Source of the DNA: JAYUHK01 sp043767025
GTDB taxonomy: Bacteria; Bacteroidota; Bacteroidia; Chitinophagales; Saprospiraceae
Direction of reading: 5' to 3'
Assembly: GCA_043767025.1 (NCBI GenBank)
Contig: JAYUHK010000028.1
Coordinates: 1 to 24,409 of the forward strand
DNA length: 24,409 nucleotides
Position 1 is the first letter of the stretch, and each line of letters starts with the position of its first letter. A model generated the notes under the pieces. It saw only the letters and a list, made by a program, of their open reading frames with translations. It was not told the DNA's origin and did no database searches. Below, piece by piece: positions 1 to 7,666 of the stretch. The translations under genes and the position numbers were made by a program.

Positions 1-108
1 CCAGACTTCAAACAGTTTTCGCTTCGCCAGACGATATTTTTGCAAAAACTTGAATTTCTACAAGGCACGTCTGAAAATACAGTAACATTGAATAAAATAC
101 TGCCTTAA
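1..108 (+). CDS. C-terminal fragment of an unidentified protein, cut by the left window edge
   Basis: Frame 1 is open from the window edge to a TAA at 106-108 and reads as a plausible C-terminus (FKQFSLRQTIFLQKLEFLQG, then TSENTVTLNKILP). A second copy lies inverted at the right edge. Positions 3-71 match it without a mismatch; beyond that the two diverge mostly at synonymous or conservative codons (TCT/TCC, GTA/GTG, TTG/TTA, CTG/TTA, GCG/GCA, Thr/Ser, Ile/Met, Tyr/Phe). That pattern supports real coding in this frame. The left copy stops 9 codons earlier than the right one (TAA where the other has GAA), although the following codons up to the TAA at 133-135 are still recognisably homologous. 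I do not recognise the family; a multicopy transposase or another repeated accessory gene is possible. The N-terminal part lies outside the window. Confidence 0.5.
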   Translation, partial: PDFKQFSLRQTIFLQKLEFLQGTSENTVTLNKILP

Positions 109-135
109 ATTTTAGTAAAAAAATATTTTGCGTAA
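1..135. repeat. Left copy of a long inverted repeat bounding the window
   Basis: The first 135 bases match the reverse complement of roughly 24277-24407. Identity is complete from base 3 to base 71, then drops to an estimated three quarters, and ends near the stop codons of the coding fragments. A perfect stretch of about 70 bp at both ends is what an assembly would show if a contig stopped inside a multicopy gene. A real pair of inverted paralogues is equally compatible with the sequence. Confidence 0.85.
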
Positions 136-182
136 TATGACTTATGAATGTGTCAAAAATAAGCTACCAATTCCTTATTTTC

Positions 183-1517
183 TCAAAAAAACATTCCGAA
201 AAGCAAGTATATGTTAAGTGAAATAATGATAGCGGTAATCGCCCAAACAATAATTTTTAGGAAAAATTTATTGGCAAAATCGCCCATTTTTTCTGCGTCA
301 TTCGTAAAAAGTACCAACGGAACTATCGCAAAACTCAACTGCATAGACAAGACGACTTGACTCAACACTAATAAATTGCTCGTGCCTTTTTCGCCAAACC
401 AAAGGGCGACGATGAAGGCAGGAACTATCGCAATCAGACGAGTCACGAGCCGCCGAAGCCAAGGCTTGAGCCGTATGTTGAGGAAACCTTCCATCACAAT
501 CTGACCCGCCAAAGTCCCCGTAAGCGTCGAGTTTTGACCCGAAGCCAACAGTGCAACCGCAAAAAAAGTGCTGGCGAGCGTAGTCCCCAAAAGCGGTGTA
601 AGCAGTTGGTGAGCGTCCATTATGTCTGCCACTTCGTGGTGTCCAGTGCTGTGAAAAGTAGCGGCGGCAAGGATTAAAATAGCTGCATTGACAAAAAAAG
701 CAATCAGCAGCGACGCGGTACTATCAATAGTAGCGAACTTAATCGCCATTTTTTTTCCTTCGGTATCTCGCGGATAGTCGCGCGTCTGCACGATACTCGA
801 GTGAAGATATAGGTTGTGCGGCATGACGGTCGCGCCCAAAATCCCGATAGCAAGATAGAGCATTGTGGGGTTTGTCACGATGGCAGCTTGAGGAATCAGC
901 CCTTGCAAAAGTGGGAACAAGCCGGGCTGCGAGCGCAACACATCGAAGCCAAAACACACGATGATGACCACTATCAGCCCCGCCACGATACTCTCAATGA
1001 GCCGAAATCCTTTTGACTGAAAAAACAAAATAATCAGCACGTCCAAAGCCGTAATCACGATGCCCCAAGTAAGCGGAATCCCAAAAAGTATGTTGAGCGC
1101 GATGGCAGAGCCGATGACTTCCGCCAAATCGCAGGCGGCAATCGCAACTTCGCAGAGTATCCAGAGCACGAAATTAACGGCGGGAGGATAGTGGTCGCGG
1201 CAGGCTTGCGCCAAATCTCGCTCGGCGACGATGCCCAATTTGAGCGACAAATGCTGCAATATGATAGCGAAAATATTAGAAATCAGGACGACTGAAAGCA
1301 AAGCGTAGCCAAACTGCGCCCCGCCCGCAATATCCGTCGCCCAGTTGCCGGGGTCCATGTAGCCCACCGCCACCATCAAGCCCGGACCCGTGAAAGCCCA
1401 AAGTTTTTTCCAAAAATTAGCGGTGTCTGGCACTCGGACAGACGCATGAACTTCGGGCAGCGACTGAGTCGTATTCACTTTCCGCCACCCTTTTTGAACG
1501 GTAGGTATCGTTTCCAT
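183..1517 (-). CDS. mntH: NRAMP-family divalent metal (Mn2+/Fe2+) transporter, MntH-like
   Basis: This is a 444-aa polytopic inner-membrane protein with about 11 hydrophobic segments. It carries the NRAMP signatures: the TM1 metal-binding DPGN motif (in GYMDPGNWATD) and the TM6 MPH motif (GATVMPHNLYLHSS). The Asp, Asn and Met of these motifs coordinate the transported ion in characterised NRAMP proteins, so proton-coupled import of manganese or ferrous iron is the expected role. Length is normal for the family. I chose the ATG at 1517 (METIPTVQKG); the frame stays open to a TTG at 1547, but a TAATTTTG box at 1535-1542 sits inside that extension, which favours the ATG. It is transcribed away from the DUF3276 gene. 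No metal-regulator operator is evident. Which metal is the true substrate cannot be read from the sequence. Confidence 0.93.
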   Translation of the reverse strand: METIPTVQKGWRKVNTTQSLPEVHASVRVPDTANFWKKLWAFTGPGLMVAVGYMDPGNWATDIAGGAQFGYALLSVVLISNIFAIILQHLSLKLGIVAERDLAQACRDHYPPAVNFVLWILCEVAIAACDLAEVIGSAIALNILFGIPLTWGIVITALDVLIILFFQSKGFRLIESIVAGLIVVIIVCFGFDVLRSQPGLFPLLQGLIPQAAIVTNPTMLYLAIGILGATVMPHNLYLHSSIVQTRDYPRDTEGKKMAIKFATIDSTASLLIAFFVNAAILILAAATFHSTGHHEVADIMDAHQLLTPLLGTTLASTFFAVALLASGQNSTLTGTLAGQIVMEGFLNIRLKPWLRRLVTRLIAIVPAFIVALWFGEKGTSNLLVLSQVVLSMQLSFAIVPLVLFTNDAEKMGDFANKFFLKIIVWAITAIIISLNIYLLFGMFF

Positions 1518-1534
1518 TGGCAGAATAATTTGCT

Positions 1535-1542
1535 CAAAATTA
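1535..1542 (-). promoter_or_regulatory. Candidate -7 box for the NRAMP gene
   Basis: The minus strand reads TAATTTTG, matching the Bacteroidota -7 consensus TAnnTTTG, 17 nt before the ATG at 1517. I see no TTG at the right distance upstream, so this is a weak candidate. Confidence 0.3.
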
Positions 1543-1711
1543 AACAATATTTTGAGTATTGTAGTTTTTGTTCACTTAAAAAAAAACGGGACGCAAACGA
1601 ATTTTGTCCGCCTCAACACCTAATTAACGTGTTTTTGGGTCTGTTCTTTGCCGAAAATTGCATTATTTTCGTTATTTTTTAACAAATATAAAAATAATAC
1701 AAATAAATAGC

Positions 1712-1719
1712 TAATTTTG
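1712..1719 (+). promoter_or_regulatory. Candidate -7 box for the DUF3276 gene
   Basis: TAATTTTG matches TAnnTTTG and lies 42 nt before the GTG at 1762. A TTG that could start a longer protein (1717) overlaps this box, which argues that translation begins at the GTG. No convincing -33 TTG is visible. Confidence 0.4.
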
Positions 1720-1761
1720 TATCATCAATTATTTTTTGTAAAAATTTTATACTCTAAAAAC

Positions 1762-2193
1762 GTGGAGCAAGAAAAAAATCAACAGGGCGGAAAATTTGAA
1801 AGCGTTTTTTCTTCGCGGTTGCGAGCAGGAAAACGTAGGACTTATTTTTTTGACGTACATCGCACGCGGGGCGAAGATATGTACCTCGTGCTGACCGAAA
1901 GCACCAAACGCTTCGACAGCGATTTTTATGAAAGGCATAAAATTTTTCTTTACAAGGAAGACTTTAACCGCTTCGTAGAAGAGCTGAACAACGTAGTCAA
2001 TCACATCAAAACGGAGCTGATGCCAGACTACGATTACGATGAGTTTACGCGCCGCAATGAAGAGTTTGAGGCGCGTCGGCGCGAAGAACAGCAGCAAATG
2101 GAAGCGTCAAGTGACGGTACAAAAAGCAGTCTCGACACGCCGCCTTCGCCCAAAAAACCAAGCCCAACGCAAGACGACGACATGAGTTGGTAA
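1762..2193 (+). CDS. DUF3276 family protein (bacterial PUR-alpha-like nucleic-acid-binding protein)
   Basis: A 143-aa cytoplasmic protein. Residues about 10-95 match the DUF3276/PUR-alpha family of Bacteroidota and spirochaetes (compare Borrelia BpuR): an FESVFSSRLRAGKRRTYFFD strand-rich start, then a DMYLVLTESTKR strand and a KIFLYKEDFNRFVEELNNVV helix. PUR-repeat proteins bind single-stranded or double-stranded nucleic acid and act as regulators, but the targets here are unknown. The C-terminal 45 residues are charged and disordered-looking (EARRREEQQQ, then Ser/Pro/Asp-rich), as is common in the family. I chose the GTG at 1762 (MEQEKNQQGG) over an upstream TTG at 1717 because the conserved region begins just after it and a promoter box overlaps the TTG. 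It stands alone, divergent from the NRAMP gene and convergent with the mannosidase. Confidence 0.88.
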   Translation: MEQEKNQQGGKFESVFSSRLRAGKRRTYFFDVHRTRGEDMYLVLTESTKRFDSDFYERHKIFLYKEDFNRFVEELNNVVNHIKTELMPDYDYDEFTRRNEEFEARRREEQQQMEASSDGTKSSLDTPPSPKKPSPTQDDDMSW

Positions 2194-2250
2194 CATTCCT
2201 TTGCCGCTGCCCTATTGATAAAACCAAATTTTTGACCAATATTTATCCGA

Positions 2251-2388
2251 TTAGCGTTTGCTTTTGAGGTGCAAATTGTTGTGCCATAACTCACTCACCA
2301 TCAGGGATATAAACCTGTCCATTTGGCGAATTTGAGTGGAAATGTGTACGTCATGCGGAAAGCTAAAATTTTTAGTCGCGACTTCCAT
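2251..2388 (-). CDS. Possible small ORF (45 aa) between convergent genes
   Basis: An ATG-initiated frame at 2388 gives MEVATKNFSFPHDVHISTQI, then RQMDRF and a hydrophobic/aromatic end, stopping at 2251-2253. It lies just downstream of the mannosidase on the same strand in another frame. The 212-bp gap (2194-2405) holds nothing else except a perfect 10-bp inverted repeat (AGTGGAAATG 2335-2344 with CATTTCCACT 2386-2395, 41-nt spacer). I do not recognise the peptide. It could be a gene remnant, a genuine small protein, or chance. Confidence 0.2.
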   Translation of the reverse strand: MEVATKNFSFPHDVHISTQIRQMDRFISLMVSELWHNNLHLKSKR

Positions 2389-2405
2389 TTCCACTGTCGT
2401 GCGCT

Positions 2406-4958
2406 TCAGCGGTAAGTATCTACGAGCGTTTTGAGGCGAAAAGCGGCGTTGGGTTCGTCCGTTTTTTCTTGTGTTTTGAAGAAAATAGTGGTCGAAGACT
2501 TGGGCAACAAATCAAAATAATTGTCCTCAAAATGTCCGTTCAAATCCGTTTCTAACTGAATATTTTTTGCCAAACGGTCTGTTTTTATCCGAATTAAATA
2601 GCCGCCTGCGGTCGCTTTTACGTCTTTTTCTATATTGACCAAAGGCAGCGTGAGGTCGCGCGGCGCGCCAAAAAAGAAGGTTTTTTCACTCAAAATACTG
2701 CTGTCTATTGTATTGGTCAGCGCAATATGCGCCACCACATCAAACCAAGACTTGCCACCGACCAAATCCTCTACCGATTTTTCATACAACAAATGGCTGC
2801 TATTGGGCTGAATATCAACTATTTGTGACGTGTCTAACACCATATTTCCCGCAAAATCCATCAGTCGAAAGTGCAGTGTCGCCTGCTCCGTCACCAATCT
2901 GTCACTCACGACCTTTATTTTGAATTTTTTATCTTCAATATACGGCGCAACCAAAGTCGGCGCATAGGATTTTTTTACGAAATAATGCATCGCTTTCCAG
3001 TTGCCATAATAATCCATACTCGACCACGACACGACGGGCCAGCAATCATTGAGCTGCCAATAAAGCGTCCCCATGCAGTAAGGCATCGCCCGCCGTTGCG
3101 CCTCAATACCGACTCTCATACCTTCGGCTTGCAGCAACTGACTGAGGTACAAAAAGCTCTCAAAATCCTTCGGCTCGCGATAATCTCGCTCCATATATTC
3201 GTTCACGAGGCTGTTGCCGCGTGGGTGTTTTTGGTGGTTGAGCATTGCGTCGGAGTCTATTTTCCAGTCTTTGGGCTGCGCAAATTTTGCCACAGTTCGC
3301 CGCTCCGGAAAGGACTGAAAGCCGTATTCACTCATAAAACGGGGGATTTTTTCCTCCAAAATACTGAACGGTTCTGCATCGTGCCATACGCCCCAGTAAT
3401 GCGAATCTCCCTCCGTAGCACTTCGCGCATCGCCCCGTCCGAAGCGCGGCGAGGACTCCCAGTAATCCACGCCGTTGGCATATTTTTTCACAATATTAGG
3501 CAATAAATTATTAAACAATGCTTGATAATCTTCCCAGACTTTGTTTTTTTGTGACGCTTTTTTGAAACCCATTTGCCAACCCCAACGCTGCCAACCTTCA
3601 TTATTTTCGTTATTGCCGCACCAAAGCGCAATGCAAGGGTGCGTCCGAAGACGTTTTACGTTCTCTATAGCTTCGTTTTCAACGTTTTTCATAAACGCTG
3701 CGTCGCCGGGATACATCGCGCAAGCGAACATAAAATCTTGCCAAACTAAAATTCCTTTCCTGTCACAAATATCATAAAAAATATCATTTTCATAGACTCC
3801 GCCGCCCCAAACTCGGAGCATATTCATATTTGCCGCCGCCGCTTGCTCGATTACTTTCTCGTAGCTTTCGTCCGTCAGTCGGCTGTAAAAACTTTCCTGC
3901 GGAATATAATTTGCGCCTTTCATAAACACTGGAACGCCATTGAGCTTGAAATAAAAAGTTTCGCCTTTGCCGTCTTTTTCGAGCATCAAATCAATCGTGC
4001 GAAGTCCAATATTTTTTTTCAAACTCCCCAAAACACGGTCACTAATTTTCAAATCCACCGCTCCTTGATACATATTTTGTTTGCCCAACCCAACTGACCA
4101 CCAGCGTCTGGGCTGCTGAATATCTGCATCTAAATTAAAATTATTAGTACCCGCCGAAAGCGTTATTTTTTTTTCAACGTCTTGATTATCAATGTGTAAG
4201 GTCAATAAAGCCTCCGTATTGGTAGCCGATTCGATAGCAATAGACGCGCGCACGGTCGCCAATCCATCGTCCAAATGAAGTTGGTGAAGATTAAACTCTA
4301 CGAGTTTGGCTTCGTTCCATGCCCGAAATTCGATGGGTCGCCAGATGCCAAACGTGACAAATCTCGGACCCCAATCCCAGCCGTAGTGGTACTGCGCTTT
4401 GCGCGTCATCACTCGCTTTCCGCCGGGAAGTTCGTAGCCCAAAGTCGCCCACTTTTTACTTTCTATACTATCGGGTGCCGTGAATTTGATGCGCAGTTCG
4501 TTGCTCGTATTTTTCAGAAAACGCTTACAATCCACTTGCCAAGAGCGGAACATATTATCGGCAAGCAAGATGGATTTTCCGTTCAAAAAAACTTCTGCAT
4601 AAGTGTCTAATCCCTTGAAATCCAGTTCGATATGCGAATTTAACAGCACTTCTGGCGATACGTCAAAATAAGTTTTGTACTCCCAACTTTCGCGCTCAAT
4701 CCACTGCAATTTTTTCTCGTTGTCCCCAAAAAAAGGGTCTTCAATCATCTTCTGACTCAACAAATCGGTATGCACACAGCCCGGCACTTTTGCGTCTGCC
4801 CATTTTTCTTTGCCCACTTGCCGAAACTGCCAACCAGAAAGCTCAAAATTCATCGGGGCTGCATCGAGGCGAATTTCGGGGCGAACCGCCTTCAAATACT
4901 GACAATTACTGAATAAAAACATAAAAAAGTAGAGTGTAAAATAGTTTTTTTTGAACAT
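2406..4958 (-). CDS. GH2 beta-mannosidase, exported
   Basis: An 850-aa glycoside hydrolase family 2 enzyme expected to remove terminal beta-linked mannose from mannan or N-glycan-core oligosaccharides. The order is: hydrophobic N-terminal export segment (FTLYFFMFLF), jelly-roll sugar-binding domain (about 30-205, with GWDWGP), immunoglobulin-like domain, catalytic TIM barrel (about 325-600), and C-terminal beta domains. The acid/base Glu is about residue 451 in WCGNNENNEGW and the nucleophile Glu about 544 in FMSEYGFQS, both in the expected family contexts. I chose the ATG at 4958 (MFKKNYFTLY), because the frame upstream to a TTG at 5090 would put a poor leader before the signal segment and cross the promoter. 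A Cys follows the export segment (FSNCQ), but Asn at -1 is a weak lipobox, so periplasmic versus lipid-anchored location is unresolved. The length is normal. No SusCD genes accompany it. Confidence 0.93.
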   Translation of the reverse strand: MFKKNYFTLYFFMFLFSNCQYLKAVRPEIRLDAAPMNFELSGWQFRQVGKEKWADAKVPGCVHTDLLSQKMIEDPFFGDNEKKLQWIERESWEYKTYFDVSPEVLLNSHIELDFKGLDTYAEVFLNGKSILLADNMFRSWQVDCKRFLKNTSNELRIKFTAPDSIESKKWATLGYELPGGKRVMTRKAQYHYGWDWGPRFVTFGIWRPIEFRAWNEAKLVEFNLHQLHLDDGLATVRASIAIESATNTEALLTLHIDNQDVEKKITLSAGTNNFNLDADIQQPRRWWSVGLGKQNMYQGAVDLKISDRVLGSLKKNIGLRTIDLMLEKDGKGETFYFKLNGVPVFMKGANYIPQESFYSRLTDESYEKVIEQAAAANMNMLRVWGGGVYENDIFYDICDRKGILVWQDFMFACAMYPGDAAFMKNVENEAIENVKRLRTHPCIALWCGNNENNEGWQRWGWQMGFKKASQKNKVWEDYQALFNNLLPNIVKKYANGVDYWESSPRFGRGDARSATEGDSHYWGVWHDAEPFSILEEKIPRFMSEYGFQSFPERRTVAKFAQPKDWKIDSDAMLNHQKHPRGNSLVNEYMERDYREPKDFESFLYLSQLLQAEGMRVGIEAQRRAMPYCMGTLYWQLNDCWPVVSWSSMDYYGNWKAMHYFVKKSYAPTLVAPYIEDKKFKIKVVSDRLVTEQATLHFRLMDFAGNMVLDTSQIVDIQPNSSHLLYEKSVEDLVGGKSWFDVVAHIALTNTIDSSILSEKTFFFGAPRDLTLPLVNIEKDVKATAGGYLIRIKTDRLAKNIQLETDLNGHFEDNYFDLLPKSSTTIFFKTQEKTDEPNAAFRLKTLVDTYR

Positions 4959-5001
4959 AAATTTCAGTTTGAGTGCCTTGAAAAATAATTTTTTATATAC
5001 G

Positions 5002-5033
5002 TTGGCAACAGTAACAAAGATAACGTAATTTTG
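5002..5033 (+). promoter_or_regulatory. Promoter for riboflavin synthase (-33 TTG / -7 TAATTTTG)
   Basis: A TTG at 5002-5004 is followed after 21 nt by TAATTTTG at 5026-5033. This agrees with the Bacteroidota promoter layout and leaves a leader of roughly 60 nt before the ATG at 5102. I see no structure resembling an FMN riboswitch in the leader. Confidence 0.5.
5015..5022 (-). promoter_or_regulatory. -7 box for the beta-mannosidase gene
   Basis: The minus strand reads TATCTTTG, a full match to TAnnTTTG, about 57 nt before the ATG at 4958. Its -33 partner is poor. It lies back to back with the riboflavin synthase promoter (5002-5033), so the two polymerase sites would overlap. Confidence 0.5.
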
Positions 5034-5101
5034 GAGAAAAGTATTTTTTGAAAACAAAAAGTGACAAAGACTCGTTTTAAAACAGTACAAAAAGTTGAAA
5101 A

Positions 5102-5704
5102 ATGTTTACAGGAATTATAGAAAAAAAAGGAATTGTGACAGGATTAAAAAATGAAGGCAGTAATATTCATTTTATTATTTCATCTGATATTTCGTCCGAA
5201 TTAAAGATTGACCAGAGTGTGGCGCACGACGGCGTATGCCTCACGGTAGTAGAAGTGGGCGCAGGTTGGCACCGCGTCACAGCCATCGAAGAAACCCTTT
5301 CTCGAAGCAATTTGAGCGGTTGGAAAGTCGGCGGGATTGTCAATTTAGAGCGCGCAATGTTGGCAAACGCCCGCTTGGACGGTCACTTGGTGCAAGGTCA
5401 CGTGGACACCACAGGCATCTGCACACAGGCGAAAACATTGGACGGTAGCTGGATTTTCTCTTTTCAATATGCAGCTAATACAGATTATTTGTTGGTGGAC
5501 AAGGGAAGTGTTTGCATCAACGGTGTGAGCCTAACTGTCGTCAATCCGTCTTCCGACAAATTTTCGGTGGCGATTATTCCTTACACATTTGAGCATACCA
5601 ATTTTCAGGAATTAAAACTTGATTCGGTTGTCAATTTGGAGTTTGATATTGTCGGAAAATACATTGCTCGACATCTGAAAGCATACCAAAATTTTAATAA
5701 ATAA
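5102..5704 (+). CDS. ribE: Riboflavin synthase alpha chain
   Basis: This 200-aa protein performs the last step of riboflavin synthesis, dismutating two 6,7-dimethyl-8-ribityllumazine molecules into riboflavin and a pyrimidinedione. The N-terminus MFTGIIEKKG is diagnostic. It has the two tandem lumazine-binding barrels of the family: residues 1 to about 97 (GVCLTV, ANARLDGHLVQGHVD) and about 98-195 (SVCINGVSLTVV, PYTFEHTNF), followed by a short C-terminal trimerisation helix. Length is typical. Gene symbol use varies (ribE in some genomes, ribC or ribB in others). It is a single-gene unit, divergent from the mannosidase and convergent with cutC, so it is not in a rib operon here. Confidence 0.96.
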   Translation: MFTGIIEKKGIVTGLKNEGSNIHFIISSDISSELKIDQSVAHDGVCLTVVEVGAGWHRVTAIEETLSRSNLSGWKVGGIVNLERAMLANARLDGHLVQGHVDTTGICTQAKTLDGSWIFSFQYAANTDYLLVDKGSVCINGVSLTVVNPSSDKFSVAIIPYTFEHTNFQELKLDSVVNLEFDIVGKYIARHLKAYQNFNK

Positions 5705-5708
5705 TCAA

Positions 5709-5742
5709 AAAACGTGACATTAAAATACTTTTGTCACATTTT
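5709..5742. terminator. Weak bidirectional hairpin between ribE and cutC
   Basis: GTGACA (5714-5719) pairs with TGTCAC (5732-5737), extended after one mismatch by AAAA/TTTT, with a 12-nt loop. It falls at the 3' ends of two convergent genes and overlaps the cutC stop codon. The stem is AT-rich and short, so termination strength is uncertain. One arm contains the over-represented heptamer described in the findings. Confidence 0.4.
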
Positions 5743-6448
5743 CGACTATATTTTTTATAATTTCTACGTCCGACTCGTAATAATCGGAGAAAAGAACTTC
5801 TCCCGAGCATTGAGTTTGTGAACTTTGTATCAATTTTTTCGCCGACGAATGAATTTCTGTTGCTTGCGTAAATTTCAATAATTCAACTGCGTTTTGTGCC
5901 GTCACGCCGCCTCCGGGCATGATAGAAATCCTGTTTTTAGCTATTTTGACGAGTTTGGCTATCAAATCCTTGCCTTCCCAAGCCGTCTTACGACTGCCCG
6001 AAGTCAGCACCCGCGTATATCCTAACTCGATAAGCTGCTCCAAAGCTCGTTCAGGCTGGCGCGCGTGGTCGAATGCACGATGACAAACAAGCTCCATTTC
6101 GCCCGCCAATTCCTTAAATTGTGACATTTTTTTTAAGTCCAAATCTCCGTTGGGCAACAATGCGCCGACCACCACGCCCGCCACCCCAATTTTTTGGCAA
6201 AACAAAATATCCTCCGCCATCGCCTTCATTTCGGAGTCAGAATAACAAAAATTGCCCTCGCGGGGACGTATCAAAACACAAATCGGAATGGTCAATAAGG
6301 CTCTACAAGCCAACAAAAGCCCAGCACTTGGCGTGATGCCGCCTTCCGAAAGTGCAGAGCAAAGCTCTATGCGGTGCGCGCCGCCAAGTGCTGCATTCCG
6401 AGCAGATTCTATGGAGGCAGCGCAAATTTCTATGATTTTAGTTGCCAA
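5720..6448 (-). CDS. cutC: CutC family protein (copper homeostasis protein CutC)
   Basis: This 242-aa TIM-barrel protein matches CutC over its full length: IIEICAASIESARNAALGGA at the start, then RIELCSALSEGG, GVVVGALLPNGDLD, CHRAFDH, VLTSGSRKTAWEG and IMPGGGV. CutC was named for copper tolerance in Escherichia coli, but its molecular activity remains uncertain, so a direct copper role is inference. No ATG is available: the frame begins at a TTG at 6448 (MATKIIEIC), exactly where relatives start. That TTG overlaps a TAATTTTG string on the minus strand, so one of the two resemblances must be chance or the transcript is nearly leaderless. It is divergent from the lipoprotein operon across 63 bp. 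Confidence 0.9.
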   Translation of the reverse strand: MATKIIEICAASIESARNAALGGAHRIELCSALSEGGITPSAGLLLACRALLTIPICVLIRPREGNFCYSDSEMKAMAEDILFCQKIGVAGVVVGALLPNGDLDLKKMSQFKELAGEMELVCHRAFDHARQPERALEQLIELGYTRVLTSGSRKTAWEGKDLIAKLVKIAKNRISIMPGGGVTAQNAVELLKFTQATEIHSSAKKLIQSSQTQCSGEVLFSDYYESDVEIIKNIVENVTKVF

Positions 6449-6457
6449 AATTAAGCC

Positions 6458-6485
6458 TTGATTTTGTAAAAAAAACGTACATTTG
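6458..6485 (+). promoter_or_regulatory. Promoter of the lipoprotein-DedA-aroE operon
   Basis: TACATTTGC at 6478-6486 is a full match to the Bacteroidota -7 consensus TAnnTTTGc, with a TTG at 6458-6460, 17 nt upstream. The predicted start of transcription is near 6492, giving a leader of about 20 nt to the ATG at 6512. Confidence 0.6.
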
Positions 6486-6511
6486 CCGATAAATTTTTTA
6501 AATAAAAATAT

Positions 6512-7000
6512 ATGAAAAATACAACATTTATCGCACTTCTTTTGGTTGGTGCGGCGTTACTTTCTTGCAGCAAAGATGCAAAAAATAAACTAAAATCTTT
6601 AGATTTGATGCCGCAAGGCGTGCCGATTTCGATAATGGCGCCCGACAGTGCGGAAGTCAAAGTTTCGGATTTGGTCGTCCAAAAAGATGTCACAATTCAG
6701 AAAGGAGAACATTTTTATGTGCAAATTTTTATGTCCGACGCGACCGCCGCCAACGCAAAAGCCCTCAAAGCCGAGCAGCTGGAACAGGTGAAAACAATGC
6801 CTTATTTTTCAAAAATTATCCGCGAAGACGACGGCGGATTTTTGTATGAAAATAAAATTGACTCCACTAATTTGAGTTATGGATTCCGCCACGTCCGTAT
6901 GCAAGGCGATAAAGAATTTATTTTTCAGACGGGTTTGATTGGAAATTTCTCCAAAGAAGATGCCGAGGCAATGTATCAAGCCGTCCAGCCGAAAAAATAA
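6512..7000 (+). CDS. Putative lipoprotein, function unknown
   Basis: A 162-aa protein that starts with a classical lipoprotein signal: MKNTTFIALLLVGAALLSCS, with Cys at position 19 preceded by LLS. The mature part is small and soluble, without membrane segments. It has a mixed alpha/beta look (SIMAPDSAEVKVSDLVVQKD, HFYVQIFMSD, IIREDDGGFLYE, EFIFQTGLIGNFSKEDAEAM). I do not recognise a domain. It is the first gene of the operon, 30 nt ahead of the DedA gene, and directly downstream of a good promoter. Envelope localisation is well supported by the signal; function is not known. Confidence 0.85.
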   Translation: MKNTTFIALLLVGAALLSCSKDAKNKLKSLDLMPQGVPISIMAPDSAEVKVSDLVVQKDVTIQKGEHFYVQIFMSDATAANAKALKAEQLEQVKTMPYFSKIIREDDGGFLYENKIDSTNLSYGFRHVRMQGDKEFIFQTGLIGNFSKEDAEAMYQAVQPKK

Positions 7001-7030
7001 ATACAATTTTTAGTAAAAAAATGTCACATA

Positions 7031-7666
7031 ATGCACACATTTATTGATTTTTTTCTTCACGTTGATAAGCATTTAGTCGAGTTGGTTGCCCAATACGGCG
7101 TGCTGATTTATGTCCTTTTGTTTTTGATTATTTTTGCCGAAACGGGTTTCGTAGTAACGCCTTTTTTGCCCGGCGACTCGTTGCTTTTTGCTGCAGGCGC
7201 ATTGGCAGCTATCGGTCAAATGAACGTCTGGCTACTTTATGTCCTTTTGCTCGTTGCCGCGCTGCTCGGCAATACTGTCAATTATGCTGTCGGTTATTTT
7301 TTTGGCAATAAAATTTTAGATAAAGGTCTGATAAAAAAAGATTATTTGGATAAAACTCAAAAATATTTTGATAAATATGGGAATATGACTTTGGTAGTTT
7401 CGCGCTTTATCCCTATTGTACGCACGATTACGCCGTTTGTGGCGGGAGTCGGAAAAATGAATTATCGCAATTTTGGTATCTACAATATCATCGGTGGTTT
7501 TGCATGGGTGACACTTTTTATTTGGTTGGGTTATTTTGTAGGAAATTTTAGTTTTGTAAAAAATAATTTTTCACTAATTACTCTTTCTATTATTTTTATT
7601 TCAGCACTTCCCGTCGGCATCTCTATCCTGAAAGGCTATTTGGAGCATAGAAATACTCCTAAATGA
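7031..7666 (+). CDS. DedA family (VTT/SNARE-associated domain) inner-membrane protein
   Basis: A 211-aa polytopic membrane protein of the DedA superfamily. Visible hallmarks are the amphipathic start, the re-entrant motif FAETGFVVTPFLPGDSLLF, the G[N]xxNYxxGYFFG segment, and FVSRFIPxxRTxxPFVAGVG (here VVSRFIPIVRTITPFVAGVG). DedA-family proteins are required for membrane homeostasis, and some have been shown to act as undecaprenyl-phosphate or phospholipid transporters; which lipid this one handles is not readable. The proline and arginine residues of the conserved second half are all present, and the length is typical. Its stop codon overlaps the aroE start (ATGA at 7663-7666), which suggests translational coupling. 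Confidence 0.94.
   Translation: MHTFIDFFLHVDKHLVELVAQYGVLIYVLLFLIIFAETGFVVTPFLPGDSLLFAAGALAAIGQMNVWLLYVLLLVAALLGNTVNYAVGYFFGNKILDKGLIKKDYLDKTQKYFDKYGNMTLVVSRFIPIVRTITPFVAGVGKMNYRNFGIYNIIGGFAWVTLFIWLGYFVGNFSFVKNNFSLITLSIIFISALPVGISILKGYLEHRNTPK

Noticed and set aside
1..135. Terminal inverted repeats of a 24-kb transposon.
   Set aside because: The repeats are coding 3' ends with codon-biased divergence, no transposition genes are inside, and the window is filled with ordinary housekeeping genes.
2871..3506. A 211-aa + strand ORF inside the beta-mannosidase.
   Set aside because: It lies wholly antisense to the conserved GH2 catalytic domain and has no recognisable domain or start context.
5034..5101. 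An FMN riboswitch before riboflavin synthase.
   Set aside because: The leader is too short and AT-rich and shows none of the conserved multi-helix elements.
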